The notes: generated by a model not told the origin, from the letters alone. 37,123 bases of DNA from Lachnospiraceae bacterium (GCA_017551665.1 JAFZLB010000065.1:1-37123), one strand, 5' to 3'. Shown: positions 24,246 through 31,895, counted from the first letter of the stretch. Made by a program: numbers and translations.

Positions 24246-26057
24246 TTACATTCTCTCCGGCGCGTCGAAGCCGAGCAGGTCGATGCCGGTTTCGAGTTCG
24301 CGCAGCGTCAGCGCCAAAAGGGCGATGTAGCCCCGCTTTTTGTCCTCCTCCGGCTCCGTCAGAATCTTGGTTTCATGGTAAAAGCTGTTGAAGCTGTTGG
24401 ACAGCGCGTACAGATGCGCGCAGATCCGATGCGGGGCAAACTGCTCTCCCGCGCTTGCGGCGGCTTCCCCGAAGCCCGTCAGGCAGAGCTGCAGCGCCTT
24501 TTCCGCTTCGCTCTGCGCGGGCGCGAGTCTGCATTCCTTTTGCAGCCCGCCGGCCTCTTCGAATTTTTTCAGGACGGATTTGATCCGCACGATCGTATAC
24601 AAAAGATAGGGGCCCGTGTCCCCCTCAAAGGCCGTGAATTTCTCCGGGTCAAAGACGTAATCCTTGGAAGGCTGGTTGGAAAGATCGCCGTATTTCAAAG
24701 CGGCCAGGCCGATCTGCGCGGCCGTCTTTTCCTGCGCCTCCGCGTCGCTTGCGTGATCGCTTTCCGCAATCCGCTCCGCCATCTTTTCCTCGATTTCGTT
24801 GAGCAGATGCTCCAGGCGCGGCACGCCGCCCTCCCTCGTCTTGAAGGGCTTGCCGTCCTTGCCGTTCATCGTGCCGAAGCCGATGAAGGTCAGCTTCGTT
24901 TCCGGCAGCACCAGCTTTGCTTTTCTCGCCGTGCGGAAGACCTGCACAAAGTGCATGTCCTGGCGTTTGTCCACGATGTAGACGATTTCGTCGGGCCGGA
25001 ATTCCTGCATGCGCTGCTCAATCGTCGCGAGGTCGCTTGTGGCGTAAAGCGCCGCGCCGTCGGATTTCAGAATGATGCAGGGCGGGATTTCCTTTTTGTC
25101 CGTTTCCTCGGAAACATCCACCACCAGCGCGCCCTCGGATTCCTGCGCGATGCCCCTGCGCTTCAGTTCCTCCACCATCGGCATCATGGCGCTGTCGGCG
25201 TCCGACTCACCGCGCCAGAGATCAAAGCGCACCTTGAGCCTATCGTAATTTCGTCTTAAATCAGACGTTGAAACGTTCATAATATGACGCCAGAGCGCAC
25301 GGTACCCGCGCCGCCCTTCCTGCAACGCCCGCGTCATTTCCATGGCACGCGCGTGGAAGTCCTCATCCTCCTTGGCGCGCGCACTCGCCGCGGGATAGAT
25401 TTCCTCTAATTCCTGCACGGTGAAGGGCGCTTCCTTCGGATACGCGCCTTCGTAGGCTTCGTCGAAGTACGGCAGCTCCGGATGACTGTCCGCGACGGAG
25501 GCTAAGATCAGCCCCATCGGCATGCCCCAGTCGCCCATGTGGATGTCGCCCGTCACCTCCGCGCCGAGAAAACGCAGGATGCGCTTCACCGATTCGCCGA
25601 TGACCGCGGAGCGCAGATGCCCGACATGCAGCGGCTTCGCGATGTTGGGGCCTCCGTAATCCAGCACGACGGTCTTGCCCTTCATCGGCTTGCCCGTCCC
25701 GAGCGTCTTGTCCTGTTCCAGTTCCGTCAAATATGTACAAAGATATTCTTCCGTCAGTGTCAGATTCAGAAAGCCCGGCTTCACGGCCTCCGCCTTCGAA
25801 AACACCGCGCCTGTCCCTGCGCCTGTCGAAGGGCCGTCTGCAACGCTCCCGCTCTCCATCAACTGCGCCAGCACTTCCTCTGCGATGACCAGCGGCGCCT
25901 TCCCGTACTTCTTCGCGCCCGCCATCGCGCCGTTGCACTGAAACTCGCACAGATCCGGGCGGTTCGATACCGACACCGTCCCGAGCGCCCTGTCATAGCC
26001 CGCCTTCTCAAAGGCATCCGCGATTACCGTTCCGATTTGTTCCAAAAGTGTTTTCAT
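24246..26057 (-). CDS. argS: Arginyl-tRNA synthetase with a small in-frame repeat insertion
   Basis: ArgS charges tRNA-Arg. The 603-residue protein has the N-terminal Add1 domain, the HIGH-type motif KPLHVGHLRSAVIGES (near 135-150), the KMSKS-equivalent KPFKTREGG, and a C-terminal anticodon-binding domain (from about 480) ending in DAPERM. Residues about 72-83 (DGPSTGAGTGAV) do not fit the family and are encoded by a copy of a repeat also found in queA. The ATG at 26057 follows AAAGGAACGCAGG; the frame stays open 121 codons further upstream but runs through the promoter and the opposite-strand gene, so that extension is not real. It is divergent from the small protein at 26187. Confidence 0.95.
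   Translation of the reverse strand: MKTLLEQIGTVIADAFEKAGYDRALGTVSVSNRPDLCEFQCNGAMAGAKKYGKAPLVIAEEVLAQLMESGSVADGPSTGAGTGAVFSKAEAVKPGFLNLTLTEEYLCTYLTELEQDKTLGTGKPMKGKTVVLDYGGPNIAKPLHVGHLRSAVIGESVKRILRFLGAEVTGDIHMGDWGMPMGLILASVADSHPELPYFDEAYEGAYPKEAPFTVQELEEIYPAASARAKEDEDFHARAMEMTRALQEGRRGYRALWRHIMNVSTSDLRRNYDRLKVRFDLWRGESDADSAMMPMVEELKRRGIAQESEGALVVDVSEETDKKEIPPCIILKSDGAALYATSDLATIEQRMQEFRPDEIVYIVDKRQDMHFVQVFRTARKAKLVLPETKLTFIGFGTMNGKDGKPFKTREGGVPRLEHLLNEIEEKMAERIAESDHASDAEAQEKTAAQIGLAALKYGDLSNQPSKDYVFDPEKFTAFEGDTGPYLLYTIVRIKSVLKKFEEAGGLQKECRLAPAQSEAEKALQLCLTGFGEAAASAGEQFAPHRICAHLYALSNSFNSFYHETKILTEPEEDKKRGYIALLALTLRELETGIDLLGFDAPERM
25812..25851. repeat. Copy 1 of a short palindromic coding repeat (in argS)
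   Basis: The plus strand holds GTCCCTGCGCCTGTCGAAGG (25813-25832) with similarity continuing to about 25851. It aligns without gaps to queA 33780-33819, with about 32 of 39 bases identical. It adds about a dozen Gly/Ser/Thr-rich residues to ArgS without breaking the frame. Confidence 0.65.
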
Positions 26058-26091
26058 CCTGCGTTCCTTTTCTTTCGTTATTTTTCTATCG

Positions 26092-26100
26092 ATTGTACCA
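26092..26100 (-). promoter_or_regulatory. Extended -10 promoter of argS
   Basis: The minus strand reads TGGTACAAT, an extended -10 box, about 35 bp upstream of the argS ATG. No good -35 box is seen. The 12-nt string CTGTGGTACAAT is repeated exactly before the DUF512 gene (29251). Confidence 0.55.
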
Positions 26101-26143
26101 CAGAACCGGCCTGTTCCGCCATCCATGGCGAAATATAAAACTG

Positions 26144-26154
26144 TATAGTATACT
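26144..26154 (+). promoter_or_regulatory. Possible -10 region of the small-protein/nucleotidase pair
   Basis: TATAGTATACT offers two overlapping -10-like hexamers about 35 bp upstream of the ATG at 26187. The -35 region (TGGCGA at 26126) matches only three consensus bases, so this is a weak call. Confidence 0.35.
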
Positions 26155-26186
26155 GTTACCATAAACCAAGAGCGGAGGACGAACTC

Positions 26187-26417
26187 ATGAATCCCATGAA
26201 CACCATGCGACTGATGGCGGAATTTCAGCGCTTCCAACAGGACCACCCGAAGGCGGTCTCCTTTCTGCAGTCCCTTGCGCGGGACGGGCTGGAAGAAGGC
26301 AGCGTCATTGAAATGAAGGTCACTTCCCCGGCGGGCGAGGAAAAAATCTGCAACCTGCGCGTGCTGGACAAGGATCTTGCGATGGTGGAACTGTTCCGGG
26401 AAATGAACCGGCCGTAA
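26187..26417 (+). CDS. Small conserved-looking hypothetical protein (76 residues)
   Basis: The start is an ATG with GGAGG 7 nt upstream, and a second gene follows 18 bp later on the same strand, which supports real translation. The sequence MNPMNTMRLMAEFQRFQQDH has an N-terminal Met-rich amphipathic helix, followed by FLQSLARDGLEEGSVIEMKV and a short beta-rich end. Short proteins of this layout (NPM..M..F...HPK..) are common in clostridial genomes without known function. No membrane segment or metal motif is present. Confidence 0.75.
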   Translation: MNPMNTMRLMAEFQRFQQDHPKAVSFLQSLARDGLEEGSVIEMKVTSPAGEEKICNLRVLDKDLAMVELFREMNRP

Positions 26418-26435
26418 CAAGGCGGGAGGTGACGC

Positions 26436-26990
26436 ATGACAATTTTAGTGGATATGGACGACACCATCGAACAGCTGCTGCGTGCCTGGATTCACGCGGT
26501 CAACGAAACCTACGGCACCGACGTGCGGCATGAAGACATCCGCAGCTGGAATTTCACGGACGCCTTTCCCTCGCTCACCGAAGAGCAGATCTACGACGTC
26601 GTGCTGAACGACGACTTCTGGAAAACGGTGGAACCGATTCCGGACGCGGACCGCGTGTTACAACAATGGATCGACGCGGGACATGAGGTCTACATCGTCA
26701 CGGCGACGCCGTTGCAGGGACTCGTGGGCAAAATGGAACACTGCCTCTTCCGCTACTTTCCTTTCATCGACTGGAACCATGTCATCATCACCGCGCGAAA
26801 GCAACTGCTCAAGGCGGATGTTCTGATCGATGACGGCGTGCATAACCACGAGGGCGGCGATTACAAAAAAGTCCTCGTTACCGCGGGGCACAACCGCGCC
26901 TACGACGCCGAAGCAAACGGCATGATCCGCGCGGACAACTGGCAGGAAATCGAGCGTATCGTCGCGGAACTGGAAAAAGAATGTTCCTGA
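26436..26990 (+). CDS. 5'(3')-deoxyribonucleotidase-like HAD phosphatase (NT5C type)
   Basis: This 184-residue HAD-superfamily phosphatase probably dephosphorylates (deoxy)nucleoside monophosphates. The N-terminal ILVDMDDTIEQLL holds the nucleophile and general acid aspartates (DxDxT). VYIVTATPLQ supplies motif II Thr, a Lys follows in ITARKQLLKADVLIDDGVHN, and the DD of that stretch is motif IV. The cap and the WNF segment near residue 35 match the 5'(3')-deoxyribonucleotidase group. GGGAGGTG lies 4 nt before the ATG. Its stop is only 4 bp from the stop of the convergent queH. Confidence 0.85.
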   Translation: MTILVDMDDTIEQLLRAWIHAVNETYGTDVRHEDIRSWNFTDAFPSLTEEQIYDVVLNDDFWKTVEPIPDADRVLQQWIDAGHEVYIVTATPLQGLVGKMEHCLFRYFPFIDWNHVIITARKQLLKADVLIDDGVHNHEGGDYKKVLVTAGHNRAYDAEANGMIRADNWQEIERIVAELEKECS

Positions 26991-26994
26991 CGAT

Positions 26995-27684
26995 TCATCC
27001 CGCGCTGCAGGATGCGGAGGCCTCCGCCCTGCATTTTGCGCAGCTGCGTTCCGCTTTGGAATAGACGCAGCCGCAGTAATCCTGACGGTAAAGATCCAGC
27101 TCCTCCGACAACTGTGTGGAGCGGAGAAAGCCGTTTTTCTTTTTGAAATCCGAGGGCAGAAACGCTACGCCGCATGCTTCTCCGGCGGCTTGGCCGATCT
27201 CATTCAATACATCCGCGTTTTTGAGCGGACTGATCGTGAGGGTGGTCGTGAAGAAATCAAAGGACTGCGCCGCGGCAACCCGTGCCGCTTCGTTCAGGCG
27301 CAGCGTAAAGCACTTCCGGCATCGCTCGCCGCCTTCGGGTTCTTTTTCCAGTCCCTTCGCCATGGCGAAAAAAGCCTCCGGGTCATAGCGGGATTCTGAG
27401 ATTTCAATGGAGGTGTCCGTCAGCTTGCGGTTGAAAATTTCAATCAGCCGCTGTTCTTCTTCGAGGCGCTTCCGGTATTCCTCCGCCTCCGTGATATTCG
27501 GGTTGTAAAAGAGGACCGTCACATCGAAGAACTGTGTCAGCAGTTCCAGACAGTAAGTGGAGCATGGTGCGCAGCAGGCATGCAGCAGCAGCCGCGGCCT
27601 GCGGCCTTCCGCCTGCAGCCGCGCGACAATCTCATCCATCTGCCGGCGATAGTTTTCTTTTTTTCTGCTTTGCTGCTGCTCCAT
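26995..27684 (-). CDS. queH: Epoxyqueuosine reductase QueH
   Basis: QueH (DUF208) reduces epoxyqueuosine to queuosine in tRNA, the last step of the pathway, and replaces QueG in many anaerobes. The LLLHACCAPCSTYCLELL stretch gives the adjacent cysteines (37, 38) and C41 for metal and cluster binding. ERCRKCFTLRLNEAA and DYCGCVYSKAER supply the remaining conserved cysteines. The second ATG of the frame (27684) was chosen because AAGGA sits 6 nt upstream; the first ATG overlaps the DUF512 stop. Length is 229 residues. queA, which makes the epoxyqueuosine, lies at 33520 in another unit. Confidence 0.93.
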   Translation of the reverse strand: MEQQQSRKKENYRRQMDEIVARLQAEGRRPRLLLHACCAPCSTYCLELLTQFFDVTVLFYNPNITEAEEYRKRLEEEQRLIEIFNRKLTDTSIEISESRYDPEAFFAMAKGLEKEPEGGERCRKCFTLRLNEAARVAAAQSFDFFTTTLTISPLKNADVLNEIGQAAGEACGVAFLPSDFKKKNGFLRSTQLSEELDLYRQDYCGCVYSKAERSCAKCRAEASASCSAG

Positions 27685-27686
27685 AT

Positions 27687-29243
27687 TCATTCCTTCAATT
27701 CATACGGGTTGACGCCTTCCTCGAAACCGCGTCCGCCGCGTACCGCGTCAAAGTATCCCTCCGGCAGGCCGAAGTATGCCGCCGCGAGATCATAGCCGGA
27801 GGTGCCGCTGGATTGTACCCGGACCTTCAGCGTTTCGCCGATCTGTGTCATCGTGACATCATCCAGCAGCACTTCCTCGCCCGCACGCAGCACGGTGGAC
27901 GGAAGAAAGAGGCTTTCTCCCAGCGGTTTGCCTTCTAATTGCCGGAGGATGTCGCCGCCGGTCAGAAGACCCGCCACCGTAATATGCTCCCCGAAGAAAT
28001 CGTTGCGGATCGGATACAGATGTACGCGTCTTTGCGGTGCGAGCGCCGCCGCCTCCGAAAAGAGCGCAAGCAGTACCGGATAAAACAAAACGCCCGTGAC
28101 AAGCGATATTTCGTTTTCGGATACACGGATATCCGAAACAATATCATCGTCCGATTCGGTCAATATTTGCAGCGCATCGCGAAATTCTTCCATCATCAGG
28201 CGGGTCATGCCGACGCCGTTTTCCAGCTGGGGATAGCCTTCGTAGTCTTCCTCCGGCGGGATGACAGAGTTGACCAGTTCGGTCATGTTCGCCCCTTCGA
28301 CAAGATTTTCCAGTTCCTCCCGCACGGCCAGCAGATACCACTCATCTCCCGGATGAATCAGGCGGGTGCCGCGCAGTCGGAGCGCCTCTTCCTGAAAGGC
28401 ATGAATCTGCCGCAAGACCTCACGCGCGTCCTGCGGCGTAAAGGGCTCCAGCGGATACAGCTTCTCCCGGTGTTTTGTGATGCCGACCGGCACCACGGAA
28501 ACGGACACTAACCCGGGCGCGTAATCGTTCAATAAATCCCGCATCGTGCGGTCCAGCTCCGCCCCGTCGTTCAGCCCCTTGCAGAGCACAATCTGTCCGT
28601 TCAGTTCAATGCCCGTGCCCTCCGCCGCCAGCCGTTTTGCCTTTTCCAGCGCCTCGCCGGCCTTCGGATGGCGGAGCATTTTGCAGCGCAATTCCGGATT
28701 CGTTGTATGAAAACTCACGTTGATCGGGGAAAGATGATATTCTAAAATGCGGTCGATCTCGCTGTCCGTCAGGTTCGTCAGCGTGACGTAATTGCCCTGC
28801 AAAAACGAAAGACGCGCGTCGTCATCCTTGAAATACAGCGTCTTGCGCATCCCCTTCGGCATCTGGTCAATGAAGCAGAAGACGCAGCCGTTGCAGCAGG
28901 AGCGGTAATCGTCCATGAGGCCGCGCTCGAAGGAAATCCCCAGGTCTTCAAACGCGTCCTTCTCAATCTCCAGTTCCCATTCCTCACCCGGCAGGACATC
29001 TTCCTCGCCGTCCGGCAGCGCTCCCGCCGCACTTCCCTGCGCTCCCGCAGTCCCGCAGCCCTTGCGAATCAGAACAAGAATCTCTTCCTGCTGGCAGGCC
29101 ATGCGGTAATCGAAAATATCGCGGATGTCCTTTCCGTTGACCGAAAGCAGCACGTCCCCCGCTTCGATGCCCATCTCTTCCGCAATGGAACCGGCGTCCA
29201 CGCCGCTGATGATATGCTCTTTTCCCTGCGTCCGTTCTGTCAT
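27687..29243 (-). CDS. DUF512 protein with PDZ and radical-SAM-like domains
   Basis: The 518-residue protein starts with a PDZ-like domain (GVDAGSIAEEMGIEAGDVLL, residues about 12-50), has a cysteine motif CNGCVFC (117, 120, 123) resembling a radical SAM iron-sulfur site, and ends with the DUF512 domain (VTGVLFYPVL, DDVTMTQIGETLKVR). Members sit widely in clostridial genomes; function unknown. It is about 70 residues longer than usual. One extra block is residues 61-87 (Gly/Ala-rich, GTAGAQGSAAGALPDG), a second around 310-335. It overlaps queH by 4 bp. The ATG has no Shine-Dalgarno site and lies only 7 nt after a -10 box, so the message may be leaderless. Confidence 0.85.
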   Translation of the reverse strand: MTERTQGKEHIISGVDAGSIAEEMGIEAGDVLLSVNGKDIRDIFDYRMACQQEEILVLIRKGCGTAGAQGSAAGALPDGEEDVLPGEEWELEIEKDAFEDLGISFERGLMDDYRSCCNGCVFCFIDQMPKGMRKTLYFKDDDARLSFLQGNYVTLTNLTDSEIDRILEYHLSPINVSFHTTNPELRCKMLRHPKAGEALEKAKRLAAEGTGIELNGQIVLCKGLNDGAELDRTMRDLLNDYAPGLVSVSVVPVGITKHREKLYPLEPFTPQDAREVLRQIHAFQEEALRLRGTRLIHPGDEWYLLAVREELENLVEGANMTELVNSVIPPEEDYEGYPQLENGVGMTRLMMEEFRDALQILTESDDDIVSDIRVSENEISLVTGVLFYPVLLALFSEAAALAPQRRVHLYPIRNDFFGEHITVAGLLTGGDILRQLEGKPLGESLFLPSTVLRAGEEVLLDDVTMTQIGETLKVRVQSSGTSGYDLAAAYFGLPEGYFDAVRGGRGFEEGVNPYELKE

Positions 29244-29250
29244 GTCATCT

Positions 29251-29259
29251 ATTGTACCA
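29251..29259 (-). promoter_or_regulatory. Extended -10 promoter directly before the DUF512 gene
   Basis: The minus strand reads TGGTACAAT, and the 12-nt CTGTGGTACAAT equals that before argS. The last -10 base is 7 nt before the ATG, so transcription would start at or next to the start codon. Confidence 0.5.
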
Positions 29260-29284
29260 CAGGCCTCTCCCGCCCGCTATCCGC

Positions 29285-29682
29285 ACAAGCAGAAGGGGCG
29301 TCAGCTTCAAAAGCAAACGCCCCTTCTAGAACTCTTTGTCCAACGGACCATACCTCCATGTTTTCCTGACTCTCCTTCTACCCGCCGCATCCTGTCGTCT
29401 CATCCGTATGTGGAGTCCGGCGAAAAGTCCATGCTTGGATGGCTGCCGAGTTTTCCTCCCGCTGTGATGTCTTAGGCATCCGGGTCGTCATAATTTGTGG
29501 ATCGGTTGTGGTGATTCAGTTGTTTTTCGGACCGTACCTTCCTTTCTGAACCGCCGGGCTTTCTCTTCGCCCCTTGATCCGTCTTTTTGGGGACCCGCTC
29601 CTATGTAAAGTCTTGCGTTCCTTACTCCCTGCGGTTTCCCCCGGTACCTTTTCGCCGGTACCGTGTTTCTCTCTCTTGATTT
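29285..29682 (-). ncRNA. Unassigned structured noncoding RNA, about 400 nt
   Basis: The longest gene-free stretch of the window (29244-29810) holds a transcript-like sequence downstream of a perfect promoter (29689-29717). It begins with a CGGTACC/GGTACCG hairpin with a GGCGAAAA loop (about 29640-29665), contains many GA- and GAAA-rich connectors between short GC stems (for example CCAT/ATGG near 29425-29440), and ends in the long hairpin at 29291-29327. No convincing ribosome site with a coding frame is present. I do not find the conserved cores of RNase P, tmRNA (no T-arm or tag frame), SRP RNA (no GGAAGGNAGCAG) or T-box leaders. The family is unknown; a raiA-type or 6S-type RNA cannot be excluded by eye. 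Confidence 0.65.
29291..29327 (-). terminator. 11-bp perfect stem-loop at the 3' end of the RNA
   Basis: AGAAGGGGCGT pairs perfectly with ACGCCCCTTCT across a 15-nt loop that itself holds a GCTT/AAGC pair. On the minus strand GCTTGTGC follows, with few T residues, so termination may be weak or the hairpin may be a stable 3' end. Reading into the DUF512 gene, whose ATG is 48 bp further, is also possible. Confidence 0.5.
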
Positions 29683-29688
29683 ACTGTC

Positions 29689-29717
29689 ATTATACGCTTG
29701 CGTTTTAAATTTGTCAA
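29689..29717 (-). promoter_or_regulatory. Consensus sigma-70-type promoter of the unassigned RNA
   Basis: On the minus strand TTGACA (29712-29717) and TATAAT (29689-29694) are separated by exactly 17 bp. The 40 bp upstream are almost pure A/T, like an UP element. It is the only promoter in the window with both boxes at full consensus. Confidence 0.9.
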
Positions 29718-29738
29718 TATACTTTTTGATAATTTTAA

Positions 29739-29753
29739 AATATTCAGAATATT
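29739..29753. promoter_or_regulatory. 15-bp perfect palindrome upstream of the RNA promoter
   Basis: AATATTC-A-GAATATT lies 22 bp upstream of the -35 box. It could be a regulator site or simply part of the AT-rich UP region; no family can be named. Confidence 0.4.
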
Positions 29754-29810
29754 CTCCCATTTTCGCACACTTGCATCTTTGCGTTTATCATGCGAAACAC
29801 CTCAAACCCT

Positions 29811-30797
29811 TTATTTTTGGCGTCTTTTGATAAATGTCTGGTTCAGTCCCGGCTGCGTTTCATGCTCCACATCGCGGATGTCCAGCACGTCCGAAAACTC
29901 ATCGATGAAGCTGCGCAGCTTCTTCGTGGGGAAGCCGTAGTTGCGCGGATCAAAGCCCGGAATCCTGCGGCCGAGCTGCATGCCGATGTTGGAGAGAATG
30001 ACCTCGTCCTCTTCGCGGCTGTCAATGATGTCCAGGATGGTCTCGATGACTTTCTTGCGCGAGGCCACATCCGCCTGGGCTTCCGCGTCCGCGTTTTCGT
30101 TTTCGTTTTCGGCACTCTCCGCCTCAAACAGTTCCGCGCTCTCGGTCTCCTGCACTTCCGCTTCCTGCGCGGCCTGTGTCTTGCGGCTCCGCTTCGCGGG
30201 CTGTTTCCTCGCCTTTGCGCTGCCGGCGTTCTTCTTCTCCTCCGCCTTGCCGTCCGCGTCCTTTGCCTCCGTCTCCGCGTCGGCGCCCTTGTCCTTGTAC
30301 AAGAGATTCAGCCACTTGAACTCCCGGCAGGCGGCGGCCAGCGAAAAGGTCGCGTTGTTGACCTCGCCCATGCCGATCACCATCTTGCCGCCTTCGCGCA
30401 GACGGATGGCGAGCTTCGTGAAATCACCGTCCGAAGATACAATGCAGAAGGCGTCCACGTCCCCGGTATGCAGAATGTCCATCGCGTCGATGATCATCGC
30501 GGAATCCGTGGAGGATTTTCCGCGGGAATTGTTTTCCTGATAGGCCGGCGCCAGCGCGAAGGTGCGCATGGCCTCCCGCCATCCCTTCACCTTCCAGACC
30601 TCGTTGTTGCCGTAGACTCTGCGGTAGGTCGCGAAGCCGAATTCGCTCAGCTCCTCCATGATCGTACGCGCGTATTTTGCCGGAACGTTCTCCGCGTCAA
30701 TCAAAAGCGCGATGCGGAGATTGCCGTTCATGGGCACGTCCTCCGCCACGTTCAGCATGGCCTGCACGGCATCGTTTCTTGTTTTACTCTTACTCAT
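29811..30797 (-). CDS. NYN domain (PIN-like) protein with C-terminal OST-HTH/LOTUS domain
   Basis: This 328-residue protein joins a LabA/DUF88-type NYN nuclease-like domain (residues about 20-170) to an Ala/Glu/Lys-rich linker (about 175-240) and an OST-HTH/LOTUS domain (about 245-315, VILSNIGMQLGRRIPGFDPR). The NYN acidic residues are in place: LLIDAENV near 27-34, TDSAMIIDAMD and IVSSDGDFTKLAIRL. NYN domains resemble RNA-cleaving PIN domains and OST-HTH domains bind RNA, so an RNA-processing role is likely but not shown. The ATG has AAAGGA 5 nt upstream. It is 12 bp after asd in the argH-asd unit and directly precedes the unassigned RNA on the same strand. Confidence 0.88.
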   Translation of the reverse strand: MSKSKTRNDAVQAMLNVAEDVPMNGNLRIALLIDAENVPAKYARTIMEELSEFGFATYRRVYGNNEVWKVKGWREAMRTFALAPAYQENNSRGKSSTDSAMIIDAMDILHTGDVDAFCIVSSDGDFTKLAIRLREGGKMVIGMGEVNNATFSLAAACREFKWLNLLYKDKGADAETEAKDADGKAEEKKNAGSAKARKQPAKRSRKTQAAQEAEVQETESAELFEAESAENENENADAEAQADVASRKKVIETILDIIDSREEDEVILSNIGMQLGRRIPGFDPRNYGFPTKKLRSFIDEFSDVLDIRDVEHETQPGLNQTFIKRRQK

Positions 30798-30809
30798 TGC
30801 GTTCCTTTC

Positions 30810-31895
30810 TTATTTTGCGGAAATGTATCCCTGCTCCGTCAGAAGCTCCGCGCAGAGCACCGCACCGCCGGCGGCACCGCGCAGGGTGTTGTGCGAAAGC
30901 CCCACGAACTTCCAGTCATAGACGCTGTCCTCGCGCAGTCTTCCGATGGAAACGCCCATGCCTCTTTCGTAATCCACGTCCAATGCCACCTGCGGACGAT
31001 TGTCCTCTTCGAGGTATTGGATGAACTGCTGCGGCGCGGAAGGCAGCTTCATGTCCTGCGGCACGCCCTTGAAGCTTCTGAGCTTTTCGATCAGCTCCTC
31101 CTTCGTCGCCTGCTTGCGCAGCTTCACGAAGACCGCCGCCGTGTGGCCGTTTAAGACCGGCACGCGGATGCACTGCGTCGTGATGACGGGAAGCTTTGCC
31201 TTCACAATTTTGCCGTCTTCGATGTGTCCGAAAATCTTCAGCGGCTCCTGCTCCGATTTTTCTTCCTCGCCGCTGATGAAGGGAATGATGTTGCGCTCCA
31301 TTTCCGGCCAGTCGGCAAAGGTCTTGCCCGCACCGGAAATCGCCTGGTAAGTGGTGGCCACCACCTCGTAGGGTTCATACTCCTGCCAGGCCGCGAGCAC
31401 CGGCGTGTAGCTCTGGATGGAGCAGTTAGGCTTCACCGCCACAAAACCACGGGACACGCCGAGGCGTTTTTTCTGTGACTCGATGACGGCCGTGTGCTCC
31501 GGGTTGATCTCCGGAATGATCATCGGCACGTCCTCCGTCCAGCGGTGCGCGCTGTTGTTGGAAACAACCGGCGTCTCCGTCAGCGCGTAGGCTTCCTCGA
31601 TTTCGCGGATCTCTTCCTTCGTCATGTCCACCGCGGAAAAACAAAAGTCCACCTGCGACGCGATCTTTGCCACGTCCTGCACGCTCACGACGTTCATGTC
31701 TTTGACCGCGTCCGGCATGTCCGCGTCCATCTTCCAGCGTCCGCCGACGGCCTCTTCGTAGCTCTTTCCGGCGCTGCGCGGACTGGCCGCAAGCACGCTC
31801 ACCTCAAACCGGGGATGCTCATGCAGAAGCGTCACAAAACGCTGTCCCACCATGCCGGTTGCGCCGAGTACGGCGACTTTCAGTTTTTCCTTCAT
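30810..31895 (-). CDS. asd: Aspartate-semialdehyde dehydrogenase (archaeal/fungal-type)
   Basis: Asd reduces aspartyl phosphate to aspartate semialdehyde, the branch point to lysine, diaminopimelate, threonine and methionine. The 361-residue protein has the NADP-binding N-terminus VAVLGATGMVGQRFVTLL and the catalytic Cys in VKPNCSIQSY (near residue 155), followed by AISGAGKTF-type residues. It belongs to the longer subgroup first described in archaea and fungi, also seen in some clostridia. A strong AAGGAGGT site overlaps the argH stop, 4 nt before the ATG. It is cotranscribed with argH and the NYN gene. Confidence 0.95.
   Translation of the reverse strand: MKEKLKVAVLGATGMVGQRFVTLLHEHPRFEVSVLAASPRSAGKSYEEAVGGRWKMDADMPDAVKDMNVVSVQDVAKIASQVDFCFSAVDMTKEEIREIEEAYALTETPVVSNNSAHRWTEDVPMIIPEINPEHTAVIESQKKRLGVSRGFVAVKPNCSIQSYTPVLAAWQEYEPYEVVATTYQAISGAGKTFADWPEMERNIIPFISGEEEKSEQEPLKIFGHIEDGKIVKAKLPVITTQCIRVPVLNGHTAAVFVKLRKQATKEELIEKLRSFKGVPQDMKLPSAPQQFIQYLEEDNRPQVALDVDYERGMGVSIGRLREDSVYDWKFVGLSHNTLRGAAGGAVLCAELLTEQGYISAK

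Noticed and set aside
26058-26420. 121-codon N-terminal extension of ArgS
   Set aside because: It runs through the argS ribosome site and promoter and lies opposite the small gene at 26187; ArgS homology starts at the ATG at 26057.
29410-29440. GAAAAGTCCATGCT on the plus strand, similar to the conserved 5' core of type B RNase P RNA
   Set aside because: The other conserved parts (ACAGAA...GCTTA and the GGTAAACCCC-type region) are missing, and the strong promoter points in the opposite direction.
29488-29760. 90-codon open frame on the minus strand in the RNA gap
   Set aside because: It begins upstream of the consensus promoter, reads through the -35 and -10 boxes and has no good ribosome site; it is better explained as chance within the RNA locus.
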